Assembly (NCBI GenBank): GCA_006384855.1
Contig: VCJN01000956.1
Location: forward strand, 1 to 64,000
DNA length: 64,000 nt
Reading direction: 5' to 3'
From: Tetraselmis striata
Taxonomy: Eukaryota; Chlorophyta; Chlorodendrophyceae; Chlorodendrales; Chlorodendraceae
Shown here: piece after piece, positions 1 through 12,818 of the stretch
How the letters are laid out: each line of letters opens with the position of its first letter
Position numbering within the stretch: position 1 is the stretch's first letter
Position numbers and translations under genes: made by a program
Notes under the pieces: generated by a model
What the model was told of the DNA's origin: nothing
The model's input: the letters and a program-made list of their open reading frames with translations, nothing else
Database searches by the model: none

Positions 1-2
1 AA

Positions 3-1126
3 GCTGAAGCTGATGCTCAACATGCCGCTGGCCGAAGCAACAAAGCAACGCTGCACGAGTCTCGCGACCACGGCGGGCGCGCTGCTGTCGGGGCTTCCAG
101 CCTTGAGGCGGCAATGTACACAGATGGGGAGTTTGGGCACCCGCTGTGTACATATGCCGGCGAGGAGATTGTTCCGGGCCGGCCCATGTCTCTGCATGTG
201 ATGCAGAAGCTCTTCAGCCTCATTTCCTCCATCAACCTATGCGAATGCGGCATCCATGCTGGCGCCCTGGAGTCCGAGGAGGACTGGCGGGTTATGTTGC
301 GCATGGCGCTCTCGTACGTGGAGAAGGACCTCGAGTACCACAAGCAGCACGCCGAGCTGAAGAACAAGGCGGATGCGTGGCAGGTGGCGGTGGCGGCCAG
401 GGTGCCGCGGCCATTGCTGCACGAGGAGGAGACCGTGTTCTGGAGAGTGTGGTTGAGTGGCGTGGAGCAGCACAACTTGAATCCCCGGCCGACGGGTCGG
501 ATGAAGGAGAGTACCTTGCAGCATCGGAGAGGCACTCGAGCCGGCGCCGTGGGCTGCTGAGAGCGCTGTGGGCGCTACTGGCGCTGGTGCTGGTGGCAGG
601 TGTGGCTGGGAGTACGGTGATGGCTCTGCAAGCGCGCACCGCCAGGGTCGCGGCAGAACAGCAAGCCCTGGAGGCACAACGGGCCAGGGATGAGGCAGTG
701 GCGGCGGGGGCGCTGGCGGAGCAGCGCGCCATTGAGGCGCAAACGGCGGAAAGGCTGGCCGAGCGGCGCGCTGAGGAGGCGCAGCAGTCCCGCGTCCTGG
801 CAGAGCTCTCGGCGATCGAGGCTGAAGTGAATGCAAATGACAGTGCCAAGGCCACCGCGGCTGCCCTATGCCGCAACAAGCTTGAATCCATGGAATTTGC
901 TGGCAACATGGAGGTCAAGGTGCTTCATGAGATGCTAGCACGGCTGCCCGGAGAGTCTGCAGCCTTCTCCAACACCACTGTTCTTGAGGCAGGGCGCACG
1001 CTGCTGCAGAAGCCTTGGCACTACACCGCAGAGGTAGGCGGTGCAAATCCACGGATACTGGTAGCAGAGTTTTTGGCTGCCACTGTGTCCTGTCTACTGC
1101 TTTTCATGTATCCAAACTCTTTTTAG
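3..1126 (+). CDS. Membrane/coiled-coil protein, 3' part of gene (5' end outside window)
   Basis: Frame 3 is open from the window edge to 560 and reads as helical protein (for example VMLRMALSYVEKDLEYH near 300-350). From about 540 the convincing frame is frame 2, ending at 1126. It gives a basic stretch (SRRRGLLRALW), a hydrophobic segment of about 20 residues at 560-630, then an Ala/Glu/Arg-rich heptad-like coiled coil at 640-840 and a C-terminal region. One gene is likely, with a small intron or a frameshift joining the two frames at 430-520; I could not find a single clearly best GT-AG pair there. A possible donor lies at 1033 (gaggtaggc), so the last ~90 bases could be intron. The family is not recognised. 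The layout of one membrane helix followed by a coiled coil is the only functional hint. Confidence 0.5.
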
Positions 1127-3584
1127 CCTACTCGTTCGGTGAAACTGTATGTTATTTTTGAAATTCCCGAATCACGCGTATCCGGCGGACGTCACGCGTG
1201 CAACTACACCTCTCCACATAAGTATGGGGTTTGCGAATTTGATCCACATGCCTATGCGCGGCTACACTGAGGCCGTAGCGTGCGCGCGTGCATGATGCAT
1301 GCTACTCAGGATCGTACGGCTGGAGGGGGTTGCCGCGATAGCGCGATACACCCGATATTGCCACGCGGATGCCGTTGCCGTCAACACTTCCGTTTAGGCA
1401 CAGCGGGGCTTTTGCAACTAGCGCCTCAAAACCACAAATTGTGCCATTTGTGTGCACAAGTAGGCATGGGAAACCACTGCCCCCGTACTCATACCACAGC
1501 ACCCTTGGTATAATAAATATCCACCGCGCGCGTAGGGCATTGAAATTAGGTCATTCACGACCTGGGCCAAGCCCTACGACGTGTCGACGACGATGGTTTA
1601 TGGTAGAATCATAGACAAAATGCAATGCGGCTGTGATCGTTGCACGCGCAGGCGGGAGACGGTTCTCGTGGCCTCCTTGCCGTAGGGCAAAGCTTTTCTA
1701 TAGTAGTGCATGGTCGCATGCCCATAGCACGCCATGGTGAGCCCAGTGGGACGGCAATGGCGTGCGCCTTGATGCGTCGATGATGGTGGAAGTAATGTTG
1801 TGAAAGGGGGGATCCGGCATGGCGGCCGTGGGCATCGCTCAAGGGGTACATGTGCCAAGTATGGGTGGTCCGTGCACGAGCACACGCACCACACTGTCTC
1901 GCCACCGTGTATCAGGTTTAGAGATCCATTTGGCGTAAAGTTCGACGCCAATGTGGTGACAAGACGCACGTTGGCACAGACGTCACATTTCGACATATTG
2001 TTTCCGAAAAGTGCCTAAATGACCACGGATGACCGTGCATCCCCTGGGAAAATTGTTGCTCTGCTCGCGTAGATTTTAGTGGTATTTATATGAAAATATC
2101 TGACGTTTCCTCGCAACGCACTGAGCTATACCGCGAGTCTGAGAGATGCACCACAAAGCGCAGCATTGCAGTGGCGATGGTACCACACCACATCGTGCAC
2201 GGGCTCACGCCAACATGGCCCCACCCCACCCAAAAATTCCCTAGCCTCGTCTTTGCTGAATTATTTTCTCGCCCACCCATGGCCATCGTCCCACCATGCA
2301 ATGGTCTATGCATGCGCGGCGGGACGTGCGGGGCACCAAGCTCCGTTGTTGTGGGGTACTGGAAACGGTCAATGTGGCGCAGGTGCCATTCGTGTAGAAC
2401 ACTTGTTGGGGCCAAAGGGCTTGCTTGCACCCTATGGTGATAAAGGCTGAACATAAATGTGCAACATTCCAGGATTTCAGGTCATACACCCTAGATTCAG
2501 CTGCCCTACTATCCGTAAGCTCGGATTCGGCCAGAAAGAGGCCTGGGACTTACGTGGAGAGGTGTACCACACGAATCGCACTTGTATCTTCAACATCATT
2601 CACAGCACTAGCTACTGGTAGCGACTTTTTTTGGTTCACATATTCGCTATACGTCTGCTGGACGACTGCATCCACAATATGGCGAGAGGAAAATCCGCTT
2701 TAACGGTGGTCTACATTTTCGCGGTGTTACTTGCTGTGCGCAACTTCCCTTGCGGCCCTTCCGCCCCGACTTCATGCTTCCTTCGTGGTCAGTCCGTCCA
2801 GGCTCTTCGAAACTTTGTTGCCAGCCGGCCCGCTGAGTTCGGCTAGCACCTGTCGCGCACGCGGCGGGGGTTGTTGCAGCGAGTTTCTGCTTGCGTGCAT
2901 GGTACCTTGGGCGGCATTCTTTCTGCCGGAGTGAAGACGGCCAAGTCTAATGCGTTTGCCCCTGCTCATTCCGCACCCTCTTCTGGTGCTGCTTCCACCT
3001 CTCAACTGCTGTAGTGGATGCTTCCTATTGCCTATTCGCCGGGTGGTTTCTTGATCGCCTTTTGCAGCGCTAGCTCATGTAACTAATAATACCCGTAGGC
3101 CGTAGCGACTTATCCGGGACAGTAATCCGCGATATAGAACAACGCGCATCATGTTTGCGGTATATTTTATAAAATTTCAATGACGAAATATGAATATGAT
3201 GCACATAGACGCTAAATACAAGCGATGGTTGAGGGAATAATATATTATTGAATATTGTAGTCCCGGTCGGTGGCGAAAAACGCGATAAAGAAAACGTGAT
3301 TAATAAAATCCGCGGCGGATCCTGCCTAGATCTGTTGATTTGATGCCTGCCCAGCTGTCGTCCGAGCTGTCGCCCCCGCCCGCTACCTGTAGCCTGATCG
3401 ATGCAGGCACATCGGCGATTTCTCCTCCCGTTTCGAGCAACGCGCAGCGACTCCCGCTACCGACGTCACTCCACCACCAGCTTCTCCCACCTCACTACGA
3501 CCGTTACAGCACACATACCACCGTATCGCCGCGTACCGTTCGCTGCGGGTATATTTCCTCCTCTGAGCTAAGACGAGGAGCGAC
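1127..3584. other. Intergenic region, no supported gene
   Basis: About 2.4 kb. The ORFs here are short, overlap on both strands and share no protein-like composition. The stretch 3070-3310 is AT-rich and carries ctagctcatgtaa and gtagcgactta, word pairs that recur at 17.7-21.6 kb, so it is probably an old repeat fragment. A TATA-like gtatatttcc lies about 35 bases before the menA ATG. Confidence 0.5.
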
Positions 3585-6500
3585 ATGGCATGTGTGGCGA
3601 CCGCCGCCACCGCCGCCGGCCGGTTGCCTGCATGCGCGGCGGCGGCTGGCCAGCAGCGTAGCCGCCCCGCCCTGTGGCGCTCGGCGATCTCAGCAGCCCC
3701 TGCCCGTCCCCAGACATGGGTAGCACAGGCTCGCAACAGAGTAATGTCGTCTATCCCGGCATCTGCGTCGTCTAGCGGCGACCGCAGCGAGGTGGTGGTA
3801 GCTGAGAAGGGAGGAGCGGCCGCCGATGGTGCCTCCCCGCCCCCCCCCCCCCCCCCCCCCTCTCTCCCCCCTTTCCACGTTCCATAATTAGTAATGTACA
3901 TATACATATACGCAGAGCGTAAATGAATGGTAATGATAATGGAATGTTATTCTGAATTGGATGTTAATGACCCAATTGCGATCCAGTGTTGCAAATGCTG
4001 GTGCTCCGTGTGGCATATCTTGACATCATCTTCGATGGTGGTGGTCACAGGTGAGGACTCTGTGCCAGAGGGGGCAGTGGCATCGCAGCCGCAGGCGGAG
4101 CTCAGCGCAGCGCCATCCACGGAGCGCTCCCGGCAGCAGCTGTGGAAGGCCGCCATCAAGCTGCCCATGTACTCCGTGGCGCTGATCCCGCTCACGGTGC
4201 GATGCCCTCATTTCGAGCGTGCCCGCATGGCTGCGGCTACTCCCATCCCCAGGCACATTGAGGACCGCGATGGGGCGCATGCGCAATGACAACAATGCTC
4301 CGACCGCCAGGTGGGGACGGCTGTGGCGTTCGCCACCGCCGGCGCCATCAGCTGTCAGCAGTTCTTTGGCGTCCTGCTCGCGTCTGTGCTGATCATCGCC
4401 TGGCTGAACCTGAGGTGCGCACAAAACTGTCCCCGGCGCATCCCGGCCCACCCCCGGCGCGATGAACCCGGGGCGCACTTAACCAATGCGCTCGCCCCCA
4501 TGCAGTAACGACGCCTTCGACGCCGACACGGGCGTGGACAGCACCAAGCCTGAGTCCGTGGTCAACCTGCTGGGCGGCAACAAGGCGCGCGTGCTGCTGC
4601 TGGCCAACCTGGCGCTGGCTGCCGGCGTGGCGGTGATGGCGCACAGCATGGCCTCCGTGGTAAGCCGACAGCGCATGGCAGTCCGCCGGTCCGTGTTTCG
4701 CATGTCCTGTCAAGATGAGCGTCGCGGGCGGTGGGCCCATTTCCGGTTCACACCCCGCGTTTCCAGGGCTCCCCCTCCTAGATCCCTGATCCACTCAAAG
4801 CACAGCTAATTCAGGTGATTGTATGACAAAGCCGCTGAGCCGAGCCCGGACGGTTCATGCCGAGCTACGGGTGCCGGCGCTCCGATAAGACCCCATTATT
4901 AAACCCCTCGAATTGGGCTTGCATGCAGCCGAAAAGATCATTGGTTATACTTCCGCTATTGTTTCGTCTAAGTTTGACCCCCTGGAAGGCCGGGCAGCTT
5001 TCCATTCGCAGTGCTCTCACTCCCGCGCCAGCACCCGTAGCGAATGAAACATTCGCAAACAGCAAGAGGCGCCCGGGGGGGGGGGGGGGGGGGGGGGCTT
5101 CCTTGCTGTCTTGTGTGTCAAAGGTTGACAAGGGAGTGAACGGGAAGTCCATCGAGCTGCTTATGTCCGCGTCCTGAGGCCCCCTCCCCCTCTGTGCCCG
5201 CAGACGGACGGCCGGGTGTTTGCATGGCTGGCCGCGGCGGTGGCCTGCGGGTACGTGTACCAGGGGCCGCCTTTCCGGCTGAGCTACAAGGGGCTGGGCG
5301 AGCCGCTCTGCTTTGCGGCTTTTGGCCCGCTGGCCACCGGCGCGTTCTTCCTGGCGCAGGTCAGCCCGCGCATCGGCGCGCCACCCACAGTGCCCCGCCC
5401 GCCGCCGCCCTCCCGGCCACATGTGCGTTTCTGACTGGCGCGCTGCCTGCTGTGCCCTCAGGTGGGCGCCGCCGCTGCTGCTGCTGCTGTCTCGCCAGCA
5501 TTGCCGCCGCTGCTGTGGGTGTGTGCCACTGCGGTGGGCATCAGCACCACAGCCATCCTCTTCTGCAGTCACTTCCACCAGAGTGAGTGCCCAATCCACC
5601 TCGCAGATCGCCTCGCCAATACAGTCAACCCCCCCCCCCCCCCCCCTCTCCCCCCCCACCACCACCACCCCAGTCCCTTGACGACCCGCGCCGCCGCTGT
5701 TCTGACCTGCTCGACCCGCTCGCTGCAGTTGAGGGCGACCTTGCCGCGGGCAAGATGTCCCCCCTCGTGCGGCTAGGCACAGCCAGGGCCTCGCGGGTGC
5801 TCAAGGGCGGCGTGCTTGCCACGTACGGCCTGCTCGGGGGCGCCACCGCCGCGGGCTGTCTGCCAGTGGCGGCGGCTGCGGTGTGCACGCTCTCGCTGCC
5901 CGCAGCCCGTGACTTGGTGCGTGCCCCCACCACTCCAACGACCCCTACCCCACCGCTGCCCCTACCCCTCCCCGCCAGCCGCCCAAAACCACCGCCACAG
6001 CCACAGCCGTCGCGAGTCCGGTTTATACATGGGATAGAGCAGCTCGGCAAGTTTGGCACTCGACAAGATGTGTGACAGAAAGACAATCTCCGCCTTGACG
6101 ACGCAGAGGTGTTATGCAGTGGTGGTGCAAAGACAAGAGGCTTCAGTGTTGAGATTAACACAATTGCTACAAGTTGGCACCAGCCACCCGCTGCTAGATG
6201 TAGTTTTGCTACTGCCGGCGCAGGCCGTCAGACCAGCTTGACCTCCAGCAGCACGCTCGCTGCCATGAGCGTCACCATGGAGAGATAAGCAGGAGGCAGA
6301 ACGTCAGCCTTGTCAGCCTCTGGCAATACTTAATGTATTCTGCACACTGTCAATAATGACAAGTACCGGGCTGACGTATGTGAGTGCGGTGTGAGAAGCA
6401 TGCAGATGGGCAGGAGAGGGAGGCAGCAGGAAAGAGAAGGGTGTGTTGGGAGGGGGGGGGGGGGGGGGGGGGGGTGGCTGACAGGGGCCGCATGCGTTCC

Positions 6501-6696
6501 CTTTGGCATGACTGACCGCGCAGCTGTGCCGGATGCCGTCCAGGTGCAGTACGTCGAGACCAACCACGCGGTGCCGGCCAAGATGCGGACCAGCAAGCTC
6601 AACGCCATCCACTGGCACTGCGCCCTCGGCGCCTGCCTATGTATAGGTCTCTTAGCGGGGCGCCTGCAGCCAGCGCTGTTGGCGCTGCTGGGCTAG
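3585..6696 (+). CDS. menA: MenA/ABC4: 1,4-dihydroxy-2-naphthoate phytyltransferase, plastid
   Basis: Exons: 3585-3828, 4051-4196, 4311-4414, 4506-4659, 5204-5359, 5462-5582, 5729-5916, 6544-6696. All introns are GT-AG and the joined frame is open for 421 codons. UbiA-family MenA attaches the phytyl side chain to dihydroxynaphthoate in phylloquinone (vitamin K1) synthesis, in plastid membranes. The first ~81 residues (MACVATAATAAGRLP start, Ala/Arg/Ser-rich) look like a transit peptide. Family hallmarks are clear: KLPMYSVALIPLTVGTA near 121, the first Asp motif NDAFDADTGVD at about 166-176, YQGPPFRLSYKGLGEPLCF near 230, FCSHFHQ near 302 and GDLAAGKMSPLVRLG near 311. Several hydrophobic helices follow. 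The length is slightly above the ~380 residues of plant ABC4. Introns contain long C or G runs (3839-3860, 5077-5098, 5628-5647, 6451-6474). The start codon sits in gcgacATGG. Confidence 0.93.
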
Positions 6697-6712
6697 CGCT
6701 GCAGGCTGTCGG

Positions 6713-6717
6713 TGTAA
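6713..6717 (+). terminator. TGTAA poly(A) signal candidate for menA
   Basis: A TGTAA pentamer lies 16 bases after the menA stop. TGTAA is the normal polyadenylation signal in chlorophyte algae. The implied 3' UTR would be very short, so a later site remains possible. Confidence 0.35.
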
Positions 6718-7459
6718 TGTTGCCAGACGACCATGGCAGTGCGGCATTGACCATGCTGCCTGAATGCCTCCCGGATGCTGGTAGGATAGGCGTGGATCCG
6801 CCGCCACTGCAAATTGCGGTCCGTCCTATGCAGTCATTCTTACATGGCATCTCCGGTCTGACCCCCCCCCCCCCCCCCCCATGCTGGCCGACGATACACC
6901 TACGACAATTCGGCTGCATCACAGGCACAGGGTAGCACCAATCTATTCGGCGTTTGTCATATCCCACCGGCAAACATGGCTAATGGCGGTAGGGTATTAC
7001 AACCCTATGGCCACACAGTTTTTCAGAGACAGCTGACAGGGGACAAGCCCCGCCCCCCTTGCCCCCCCCCCCCCCCCCCCCCCCAACCCCTTTCCTTTTC
7101 AGCATGCTGCAGTAGAAAAGGTACAATTCCAAAAGGTACTTTAGACATGCTGACCGCCAGATGCTTGGTCAGCTGCTAGCAAGGCAGAGCTGCCTGGCAG
7201 CGCCCGAGCATCAGCATCAGCAGGGCTGCGCTGTGGTCCCAGCTAGCATTTAGACAGCCCTGAGCCCAGTGCCGAGGGTCATTCGTGCACTTTTTTCTTA
7301 GCACTGCCGCCCACCATGCCCTGGTGGGGCGCCTAGGCATCCTTTCCAGGCCGCTGTGTGCCAGCGGTAGGTAAGCATTCACGACACCCCCAACCCAACC
7401 TGCTATAAGCTGAGTCGCCGCCCATGCCTCACTGCCTGATAGCACATAGCCATGCTGGA

Positions 7460-7640
7460 AACCGAAACCAACAATAATAACCACAATAACCTATAACACT
7501 AAGATCAATAGTGATAACAACAACAATAGTTATAGCAATAATAATGATAGCAGTAAATGTAATAGTCATCAAAATAATAGGATTAACAATAATAATCGCC
7601 ATAATATTAACCACATAACAATAATAAAAAGCAACAACCA
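7460..7640. repeat. AAT/AAC-rich low-complexity tract
   Basis: Irregular repeats of aataat, aacaat and ataacc on the plus strand over about 180 bases, in strong contrast with the GC-rich flanks. Confidence 0.7.
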
Positions 7641-7942
7641 TAACTGTAATTCCGGAACTAAGGATCACAATTGCGTGCACAGCTTTGGACAACCACCCAA
7701 CCACGCCCACTCGCACCAACGTGTGCCCGCCCCACTGCCGCATCACATCCCGTCTCCCCATCGAGTCAGCGAGTCGGCTCGCACGCATAGGAGTACCCAG
7801 CAACCATAATCCAGCCGCAGAGCAGCGCAACCCGGGCGTGAGTAATCACAACACTGCAGCGAGTCCGAATGGGCAACGTGTCCTGACAAGCGCACAGACG
7901 TCTCAGCAAAAAGCGCCGCTGGGTTGATCTTTTTGTCGATGT

Positions 7943-10544
7943 CTATTATAGTTAAAGATGAACACCCTGTCGTCCCGGTTACATCGCTGTTACGCGGGTG
8001 TGCCAGCATGTGCCCATTCCTGTTCATATGCTTGCGTGAAAACAGCTGAATAACAACACGTTGGCTGTCAGGGGCTAAGTCAGTTTTAGTATAGCGCAAA
8101 TGCTTGCTGGCCCAGGGAAAGCAGGCACGCGCGGCCGGCTGCCAGTGCGGGATGCACTTGCCGACATGCGCACGGACGAAGTCGACCCGTCCTTTGCAGG
8201 CTCAGACAAAGAACTCGTAGACGGCGTTGTGTCCGCTAGCGCCGTTGTAGGTGAAGCTCGCCCCGTGCAGGCTGGGGTTCCAGCTCTCCCCCTTGCACGC
8301 GCTGTCGGCCAACTTGGCCCCGAGGTTGGGGTTGAACTCTCCAAACCAGCACTCAACCTCCTCGCCGCCGAAGCCGACCGGGTGCTGCAGCCCAAACCTG
8401 CGGGCATCCCGGACCCAACATGCTCAGTGGTTCTCATGACAAGCTACCCCCCCTGGCAAACTGACTGAATATAGTTTCCCGTCACTTGCTCAATGCTCGC
8501 CGGAAGGGGGGACAACCCAGGCGGAGGGGCTCACCTGCTGGAGCCTGCTCCCAGGGCAGCGGCGGCGCAGGTCTCCATGGTGACCCCCGAGATGACGGTG
8601 GAGAAGACCCGGCCGGGCGACTCGCTCCAGCAGCCCACATAGCGGGCGGGCTGCGTCAGCACGTACACCGCGTTGCGGTTGCCGGCGCCGTTGTACTTGT
8701 ACTGCAGCCCCCAGGCGGTGGGGTTCCAGCCCTCGCCCTTGCACTCGCTGTCCGCCACCTTGGGCTTGCCGGCATCAAAGGCGCCGATCCAGCACTCCAC
8801 GGTCTCGCCCGCATGGCCCTGCGGGTGCTGCAGGCCAAACCTGCGGCAGGCACAGCAGCGTGACATATTTAGGGTTTTGAAGGGTTTAGGGTGTGACTGC
8901 TGGCGCCTTATTTAAATCAATCGCGGTATGTACACACTTGTACATAGTCTGCCAGGTTTCTGATAAAACCTCACACCCCTACAACCTAAAAACCGTCGAC
9001 CCATAAAACCATATACAACCAGCCCACGCAGCTTACTCACCAGGCGGAGCCCTTGGCGCGCGTGGCAGCGGCGCAGGCCTCCATGGTGACGCCCTGGATG
9101 ACGTCTGAGAATGCGCGGCCAGAGTCCTCAGAGTAGCAGCCCATGTAGCGCGCGGGCGCGGCCAGCTGGTAGACGGCGTTGATGCTGCCGGCGCCGTTGT
9201 ACTTGAAGGTGAAGCCGCGGTAGGTGGGGTCCCAGCCCTCGGCCTTGCACTCGCTGTTGTCCACGCGGGGCTTGCTCGCATCAAAGGCGCCGTACCAGCA
9301 CTCGATGCGGTTGTCGCCGTAGCCCTCGGGGTACTGCAGCCCAAACCTGCAAAAGCCCGCAGTCAACAAAGAGGTCGATACTGATGAGATGCGCCGGTGC
9401 CTTGCGTATGTCAGCCGCAGGCTCGCACCATAGGATGGGGCCGGGTGTGTATTAGGGGCGAGAGGTGCTGGCAAGGACTGACCTGGCAGAGCCCTCCGCC
9501 AGCGCCGCGGCCGCGCAGCCCTCCATGGTGACGTCGCGAATGATGACCGGAAAGGCGCGGCCGGCGCCCTCCGACCAGCAGCCCACGTAGCGCGCGGGGC
9601 CGGGGTCGAGCGCGTAAATGGCGTTGCGGCTGGCGGCTCCGTTGAAGGGCGCCTTCTCGCCGTTCAGCCGCGGCAGCCAGTCCTCCCCCTTGCACTCTGC
9701 GTCGGGCCGCTGCTCCCGGCTTGCGTCCATCTCGCCGAACCAGCACTCGATGCGGTCGTCACCGTAGCCCTCCGGGTACTGCAGCCCAAAGCTGAGGGGC
9801 CACAGAACAGTTCCGGGGGGGAGAGGGCAGGCGGGGAGTTGGCGATCACCGTCGGCGCTTGGCGAGGTGGGCGGCTATGTGCCGGTGGTAAAATGGGCAC
9901 AGTAATAACCGGCGCAGCAGGTCAGCTGCCACTCATCTGATGCGCGCACTCAAGGCACCACATGGTGTGGTGATGGTGAAGGAGGGAGGGGGGGAGGGGG
10001 GGCCTACAGGAGGGAGCCTTCCCGGCGCGCGGCCGCCGCACAGCCATCCATGGTGACATCGGAAACGCTGTTGGGAAGGCTGCGGCCGTTCGAGTCGCTC
10101 CAGCATCCGGTGAAGGCCGCCGCGCTGCCGCCGAGGCGGTACACCGCGTTGCGGTTGGCGCGGCCGTTGTAGCTGAAGGTGGTGCCCTGGTAGACGGGGT
10201 CCCACCCCTCGCCCTTGCACTCCTCATCGCCCACGCGGGGCTTGCCGGCGTCGAAGGGGCCGGTCCAGCACTCCACAAGGTTGTCGTTGTGGCCCTCAGG
10301 GTGCTGCAGCCCAAACCTGAGCGGCCAGGGCAGAACAGGCTGGGCAATGGGCACCACGCACTCCCCATTGCTGGCCAGTCCCGCAGGTGGGGGCAGGGCA
10401 GGCGGTGGCGTGAGCGTGGCGAGGGGTGGCCCACCTGTCGTAGCCGCGAGAGGCGGCCCAGGCGGCGCAGCCCTCCATGGTGAGGTCTCCAGTCACTTGG
10501 GTGAACGCGCGCCCGGAGTCCTCCGACCAACAGCCCAGGTAGCG
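7943..10544 (-). repeat. Arm A of a 2.6-kb near-identical inverted duplication
   Basis: Exons, introns and 3' flank of the minus-strand WSC gene in this interval are nearly identical to 29046-31675 on the plus strand. Similarity starts abruptly at the codons for RYLGCWSED and stops abruptly after ctataatag in the 3' flank. Differences are scattered single bases plus small indels in introns. Confidence 0.9.
7979..7983 (-). terminator. TGTAA poly(A) signal for the minus-strand EF-hand/WSC gene
   Basis: TGTAA on the minus strand about 220 bases after the stop at 8202. The same motif stands at the same distance after the stop of the paralogue (31635-31639), inside the shared tract. Confidence 0.5.
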
Positions 10545-12779
10545 AATTGGGGCAGACAGCTGATACACCGCATTGCGGTTGGCGGCGCCGTGGTAGGGGT
10601 ACTGCACGCCGTCGTAAAAGGCCGCCCAGGCCTCGACTTGGCACTCCTGGTCGCTCACCTTGGTCTTCCCGGCCGCAAAGTCCCCAAACCAGCACTCAAC
10701 CTCCCCGGCCGTTTCGAAGCCGGCGGGATGCTGCAGGCCAAAGCTGCACACGAGAACAGGGGGGCTCAGGCTCGGCGAGGCCACAGCGCCAGGAGACACG
10801 CCACAAGGGTAAAGAGTACTTTCAATTCCCATGACAAGTCACTTGGTTGTATCGTCATGATTCGGCACATTGAGCGGATCGTAAATCTCTAGTCGCCTTG
10901 ATAAAGTTGGGTGCCGACGCATCTATACGAATCCTCAATATATAAGCCTCTGATTGGGCCGGCATGCAATTCACAGAAACATTTACCGTAGCTCTGTTGA
11001 AATCGCGCCTAGACCTGAGCGCTGACGGGCATGAATGCCAGGTTCTTGTGTGTCGCGGTGTTCTTATTGCCGAATCGCCATCCGCAGACAATCAATGTAC
11101 TACAAGCATCGACACTGAGTTGCGAAGATATGTACAGTCCCGATATTACTCGATGCGATGGAGGGTAAGGGCGCAGGGGGGGCTGGAGGCTCATGGAGGG
11201 TGGGCGAGCCATGCAGCAGCAGGAAGGTATCCTGCGCCGCACCTGGTGGCACCGGACTTGACAGCAGCGGCAATGCACTCCGTCATGGTGACCCCAGTAT
11301 TAATGACATTCGGGAACCCGCGGCCGCCATCCTCCAAATAGCAGCCCACGTAGGCGACCTTGGGGGACATCACAACTGCGCCCGTCTCGGGGAGGTTGAG
11401 GTTTGTCGGGAGCACTGTGTCCACTACCGCCTCTGTTGAAGCCGGTGCGAGAAATCATGGAACGCGGTCAGCTCATAGCCAGGTACCTTGGACTGCAATG
11501 GGCAGCTCTTTGAAGAGCTGAAGACAGAGGACAGGAAAGCAGATTGTGTGTGTGTGTGTGTCTTGGAAGGGGGGTGGGGCTTACCTCTGGCTGACGTCAG
11601 GGACAGGCTGCGGTCCAGGTCCGCCTCCGCGGATGCTGCCTCGCAGAAGCTGCCCAGCACCTTGGACACCAGAGGCTGCGAAGGGTTGAAGTTGAACAGC
11701 TGCGTGTCGAGGTCGTTGATCATGTCGTCCAGCGCCCCGCCGGCAAAGTCGCAGTCGCCGCCGCCGATGAGGCTGCCGGCCAGCTTGGCGGGGAAGTCGA
11801 GCCGGCCAACCAGGGAGGGGTACGGGGCGTGCACCCACAGGCCGCCTGCAGCGTACGCGCCGGCGCTGTCTGCGATGCACTGGAACTCGCCCTCTGGGTA
11901 CTCCACGTCTGAGAGGCGGATAAGCACAGACAGGAGCGCGCGTCAGACCCTTCATATGGTGTGCGACGGGGACCTACCCGTAACATTCAATTGGGCTTGC
12001 GGGGCCAGAAAACAGCGAATCATTTCGCAGCATCGAGTCGGACTATCCGTGTAGCATCCGTGGCGTGTTCTGAAATATTACCACATGAAATAAAGTGTTT
12101 CCTCTCTTCTGGGGGGGAGGGGGGGGGGGGTTCAAGACGGGAATGTACTCTGAACCCAAAGCATGGTCACGGTAGGCAGTGAGGATTCTTGCAATGCAAG
12201 CCATCGATCAGGAGCGGCATAGACCCCCCAAACGGTCACACATGCATACACATTGTGTTATGTGTTCTTGGACACACTTGCTTTTATTTGAAAACCGGCT
12301 TGCGCGTATGATAGGACAGTGGTATGAACGTATCAACATGGCAGTGGGGCTCACCATCGGTGAGGTATGTTTTGATGTAGTTGCGTGAGGCTGGATTGAC
12401 GTAGGAGGCGCAGGTGTTGGCGCCGCAGGCATCGCTGGAGCCCGCGTCGCAAGTGCCGGTGGAGGTGTCAAAGCCAACGCCGTAGTACTGCCGGGCGCGG
12501 GTCTCGAACGACAGGCAGTTGCCAAAGAAGCAGAGCCGGAAGGCCACCATCACCAGCATCTTTAGCTCCACGCGCCCGGTGGCATAGTACGAGAACAGGT
12601 CGTCCAAGGCGCCGCCCCCCAGGTTGATGCCGCTGGCGGTGAAGTCGCCGGGGCTGGCGCTCACGCTGCCATGAATGACATCCACCAGCACGGCAATGTC
12701 CTTCAAGTTGATGGTCACCGCCACCTATTACAGGGACAACAGCAAAGGGGGGGGGGGGGGGGGGGGGGGTAATTTAGTC

Positions 12780-12818
<39 letters not shown>

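Larger units (their letters stand above)
6697..7942. other. Intergenic region with simple repeats
   Basis: It holds C runs at 6863-6880 and 7063-7083 and an AAT/AAC-rich low-complexity tract at about 7460-7640. No gene is supported. The right border at 7943 is the exact point where similarity to the region downstream of the 21.8-31.4 kb paralogue begins. Confidence 0.5.

Noticed and set aside
292..918. Long minus-strand ORF opposite the first gene
   Set aside because: Mirror of a GC-rich coding region; Ala/Ser-only composition with no domain, while the plus strand carries a membrane helix and coiled coil.
8868..8895. Two TTTAGGG words (and their twins near 30725-30750) as an interstitial telomere
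   Set aside because: Only two copies, inside an intron and duplicated with the conversion tract; too little for a telomere array.
10215..10892. Plus-strand ORF opposite the minus-strand WSC exons, with a twin at 28656-29375 on the minus strand
   Set aside because: Both are antisense shadows of the WSC exons; they cross splice sites of the real genes and have no recognisable domain.
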